Positions 4,703 through 7,110 of a DNA stretch of 7,110 nucleotides are shown here, one piece after another. The notes beneath the pieces were generated by a model. It saw only the letters and a list, made by a program, of their open reading frames with translations, searched no databases and was not told the DNA's origin. Source of the DNA: an uncultured Actinomyces sp. (GTDB taxonomy: Bacteria > Actinomycetota > Actinomycetes > Actinomycetales > Actinomycetaceae); NCBI GenBank assembly GCA_900556405.1, contig USPB01000105.1, forward strand, positions 1 to 7,110. Reading direction: 5' to 3'. How positions within the stretch are numbered: the stretch's first letter is position 1; the number at the start of each line of letters is the position of its first letter. The position numbers were made by a program, and so were the translations under genes.

Positions 4703-7110
4703 GTGACATACCGACTCAACAGGACGACGCTGCGCCGAGCGCTGGGCGTTGGCGCTGCAATTGCTGTGATGGGGGGTGTTGTGCCAGCCGCGTGGGCTGC
4801 TCCCGAGACGGATGCGTCAAACCAGGGCAGTGTGGCGACTACCGCCGATGCGGGAGGTGCGCAAGCGAGCGCGGACGTCCTGGTGACAATCCCCGGCAGC
4901 CATAACAAGGCGATGGGATGCGACGCCGATTGGGCGCCAGACTGCGCTAAGGCGGCGCTCACGCGCGATGCGACGGGTGTCTACAGTGCGACGTTTACGC
5001 TGCCGGCTGGCGACTACCAGTACAAGGTCGCCGAGGGCGGCTCCTGGGATACGGCCTACGGTGTCGGGGGCGCAGCGGGGGGAGCGAACATCTCCTACAC
5101 GCTCAATGAAACGACGTCCGTGACCTTCTACTACGACCGGGCGACGCACCGCGTGTGGAATACGGCGACCGATCAGACGGTGACGCTGCCCGGTACGTTC
5201 CAGAAGTCGCTCGGCTGTTCGGACAACTGGCAGGCTCAGTGCCTGGCGCCTCTGTTGGAGCCGGTGGGCGATGGCACGTACACGTATTCCACCACCGCGT
5301 TGCCTGAAGGTGACTACGAGTTCAAGGTTGCCATCGGCGGATCCGACAACGAGAATTACGGGCAGGATGGCGCCGTCGGCGGCGCCAACTATCAGTTTGC
5401 AACGAAAGCGAACAAGCTCGTGACCTTCACCTACAATTCTCAGACGCATAAGGTCGACATCGCGAGCGCTGACGCTCCGGTCGCCGGCAATGGTGAGCAG
5501 CGTGCCTACTGGGTGACCTCGAACATTCTCGCGTGGCCGACCTCCCTTCTGCCTGAAGGCGTCACACGGGCGCAGGTGCTGGACGGCTCTGCGAAGCTGT
5601 CCTACGAGCTGGTGACCGCCCCCGAGGGTGGCGCAGGACTGTCGGACGGCGCCGTCACGGGGGCCACGACGACCGCCCTGACCGTGGCTGGCGATCTGCC
5701 CGCTGAGGTGACGACGGCGCATCCCAATCTCAACGGCTACATCGCGCTGAAGGCCTCCATCGACGAGGCCGTGGCACGCGAGGCCCTCACCGGTCAGATC
5801 GCGGTCGCCCAGAAGTCGGGGGAGAGTGTCAACGCTTTTACCGGCGTGCAGATCGCTCCTGTCCTCGACTCCCTGTACGCACAAAAGGCCACCCAGGCCT
5901 CGTACGGCGTGAATTGGAACGAGGCGGGCAACCCGACGTTCGCGCTGTGGGCACCCACAGCGAAGAGCGTGGCGCTGGTGTCGTGGAACACCTCGACGCC
6001 GAGCGGTTCCGACGCTGATATCCCAGGCGATGGCCTGCGCACCGAAGCGGTGCGTGGCGACGACGGTCGTTGGAGCGTGGACAACGCTGCCGGCGAGATC
6101 CACGAGGGCGCCCAGTACCTGTGGGAGGTCACCGTCTACGTGCCCGAAACGGGCAAGGTCGAGAAGAACCTCGTGACCGATCCCTACTCGGTGAGCCTGA
6201 CCGTCGACTCGACGCGTTCGGTCGCCGTCAACATGAACAACCCCTCGACCGTGCCCGCCGTGTGGACGAACTCGAAGGCACCCGTCATTCAGGATGATGC
6301 GCAGCGCTCGATCTACGAGCTGCACGTGCGCGACTTCTCCGCTGCCGACACCTCGGTGCCCGAGTACATGCGCGGCACCTACATGGCCTTCACGCAGTTC
6401 GAATCCAACGGCATGCGTCACCTGGACGAGCTGGCCCGTGCCGGCATGAACACGGTGCACCTGCTGCCCACCTTCGACATCGCGACGATCCCCGAGAAGC
6501 GCGCCGAGCAGAAGACGCCAGCAATCCCCGAGGACGCAGGCCCGGCGTCCGAGGAACAGCAGGCCGCGGTGTCCGCAGTGGCGGACCAGGACGCCTACAA
6601 CTGGGGTTACGACCCGCTGCACTGGATGGCCCCCGAGGGCTCCTACGCGACGTCCTCGCATCAAAACGGTGGCGCGCGCGTGCGTGAATTCCGCTCCATG
6701 GTGGGCGGGCTGCACTCGATCGGCATGCAGGTGGTCCTCGACCAGGTGTACAACCACACGCCCGCGGCGGGACAGTCGGCCAGCTCCGTGCTTGACCGAG
6801 TCGTGCCCGGCTACTACCAGCGCCTCAACGCCTCTGGTGGCGTTGAGACCTCGACCTGCTGCTCGAACGTCGCGACCGAGAATGCGATGAGCGAGCACCT
6901 CATGATCGATTCGATGATCCACTGGGCGAAGTACTACCACGTCGATGGCTTCCGCTTCGATCTCATGGGGCACCACCCGGCCGCTGAGATGAAGCGCGCG
7001 AAGGAGGCCCTGAAGTCCCTGACGCTCGAGAAGGACGGTGTGGACGGGTCGCGCCTGTACATCTACGGCGAGGGCTGGAACTTCGGTGAGGTCGCGAACA
7101 ACGCGCTGTT
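4703..7110 (+). CDS. pulA: Secreted GH13 pullulanase, pullulanase-type alpha-1,6-glucosidase (3'-truncated by window)
   Basis: 802 residues are visible and the frame runs off the right edge. The enzyme hydrolyses alpha-1,6 branch bonds in pullulan, starch and glycogen outside the cell. The GTG at 4703 is the start: AGGGAG (4691-4696) lies six bases upstream and an in-frame TAG stands at 4685. Residues 1-32 are a signal peptide (basic NRTTLRR, hydrophobic core, cleavage expected after AWA at 32; Sec more likely than Tat). Domains: two X25 modules (about 59-151 and 159-251), an N2-like pullulanase domain from AYWVTSNILAWP (268-279) to about 390, a CBM48-like domain (about 400-500, FALWAPTA), then the GH13 barrel from YELHVRDFS (538-546). 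Catalytic signs: the pullulanase tag YNWGYDP (632-638), region I DQVYNH (680-685), region II GFRFDLMGH (749-757) with nucleophile Asp753, region III YGEGW (788-792) with acid/base Glu790, and TCCSN (718-722) as in the Klebsiella and limit-dextrinase branch. The barrel end and any cell-wall anchor are beyond the window. Confidence 0.95.
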   Translation, partial: MTYRLNRTTLRRALGVGAAIAVMGGVVPAAWAAPETDASNQGSVATTADAGGAQASADVLVTIPGSHNKAMGCDADWAPDCAKAALTRDATGVYSATFTLPAGDYQYKVAEGGSWDTAYGVGGAAGGANISYTLNETTSVTFYYDRATHRVWNTATDQTVTLPGTFQKSLGCSDNWQAQCLAPLLEPVGDGTYTYSTTALPEGDYEFKVAIGGSDNENYGQDGAVGGANYQFATKANKLVTFTYNSQTHKVDIASADAPVAGNGEQRAYWVTSNILAWPTSLLPEGVTRAQVLDGSAKLSYELVTAPEGGAGLSDGAVTGATTTALTVAGDLPAEVTTAHPNLNGYIALKASIDEAVAREALTGQIAVAQKSGESVNAFTGVQIAPVLDSLYAQKATQASYGVNWNEAGNPTFALWAPTAKSVALVSWNTSTPSGSDADIPGDGLRTEAVRGDDGRWSVDNAAGEIHEGAQYLWEVTVYVPETGKVEKNLVTDPYSVSLTVDSTRSVAVNMNNPSTVPAVWTNSKAPVIQDDAQRSIYELHVRDFSAADTSVPEYMRGTYMAFTQFESNGMRHLDELARAGMNTVHLLPTFDIATIPEKRAEQKTPAIPEDAGPASEEQQAAVSAVADQDAYNWGYDPLHWMAPEGSYATSSHQNGGARVREFRSMVGGLHSIGMQVVLDQVYNHTPAAGQSASSVLDRVVPGYYQRLNASGGVETSTCCSNVATENAMSEHLMIDSMIHWAKYYHVDGFRFDLMGHHPAAEMKRAKEALKSLTLEKDGVDGSRLYIYGEGWNFGEVANNAL
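4877..5455 (+). repeat. Tandem X25-type modules within the pullulanase
   Basis: Two protein repeats of about 93 residues follow each other (residues 59-151 and 159-251). Each has a Cys pair eight residues apart (Cys73/Cys81 and Cys172/Cys180), an LP-x-GDY-x-x-KVA strand (100-110; 200-210), a GG(A/V)xGGAN turn and a closing strand ending in THRV or THKV. X25 modules are known from amylopullulanases and probably aid binding to polysaccharide or cell surface. The copies differ at many positions, so the duplication is old. Confidence 0.8.

Noticed and set aside
4703..4740. Tat-type signal peptide for the pullulanase because of the Arg pair at residues 11-12.
   Set aside because: The tract TLRRALG lacks the rest of the twin-arginine consensus; an ordinary Sec signal with AWA cleavage explains it.
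4817..6976. A 719-codon minus-strand open frame.
   Set aside because: It is wholly opposite the pullulanase, whose plus frame has clear GH13 motifs; the minus translation is rich in Arg/Gly/His/Val with no recognisable domain.

Overview
This is a high-GC actinobacterial chromosomal segment. The amino-acid style of glutamyl-tRNA synthetase (Mycobacterium-like, with no zinc cysteines), the GTG starts, the T-poor intergenic hairpins and a secreted pullulanase with tandem X25 modules fit the Actinomycetaceae (Actinomyces/Schaalia type, host- or mouth-associated). That placement is inference from sequence style, not from a search.

Layout. (1) Positions 1-1264, plus strand: the C-terminal end of an NCS1-family nucleobase permease, translationally coupled by a GTGA overlap to a trimeric-type purine nucleoside phosphorylase. 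This is a purine salvage pair. (2) 1282-1333: a long perfect hairpin between convergent genes, acting as a two-way terminator. (3) 1350-2522, minus strand: a PLP-dependent MalY/PatB-type C-S lyase/aminotransferase. (4) 2667-4172, plus strand: gltX, divergent from the lyase across 144 bases. (5) 4185-4580: the gltX terminator, a good sigma-70-type promoter, tRNA-Gln(CTG), a GAAA-tetraloop hairpin spacer, tRNA-Glu(CTC) and a strong Rho-independent terminator. (6) 4581-4702: a leader with a possible promoter and two TTGCAG direct repeats 22 bp apart. (7) 4703 to the right edge: a secreted GH13 pullulanase with a signal peptide, two X25 modules, an N2-like domain, a CBM48-like domain and the catalytic barrel, cut by the window end.

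How the genes work together. The permease and phosphorylase should take up and cleave or remake purine nucleosides. gltX and the two tRNA genes form a charging module: in bacteria without glutaminyl-tRNA synthetase, one GluRS loads Glu on both tRNA-Glu and tRNA-Gln, and GatCAB then amidates the latter. The pullulanase debranches starch or glycogen outside the cell.

I see no mobile element, CRISPR array or clearly new multi-gene system; most of the window is ordinary core genome. The observation most worth following is in the phosphorylase. Both residues that set 6-oxopurine specificity in this family (human Glu201 and Asn243) are replaced in the native protein by Gln189 and Asp231. This is the pair known from engineering of the human enzyme to turn it toward adenosine.
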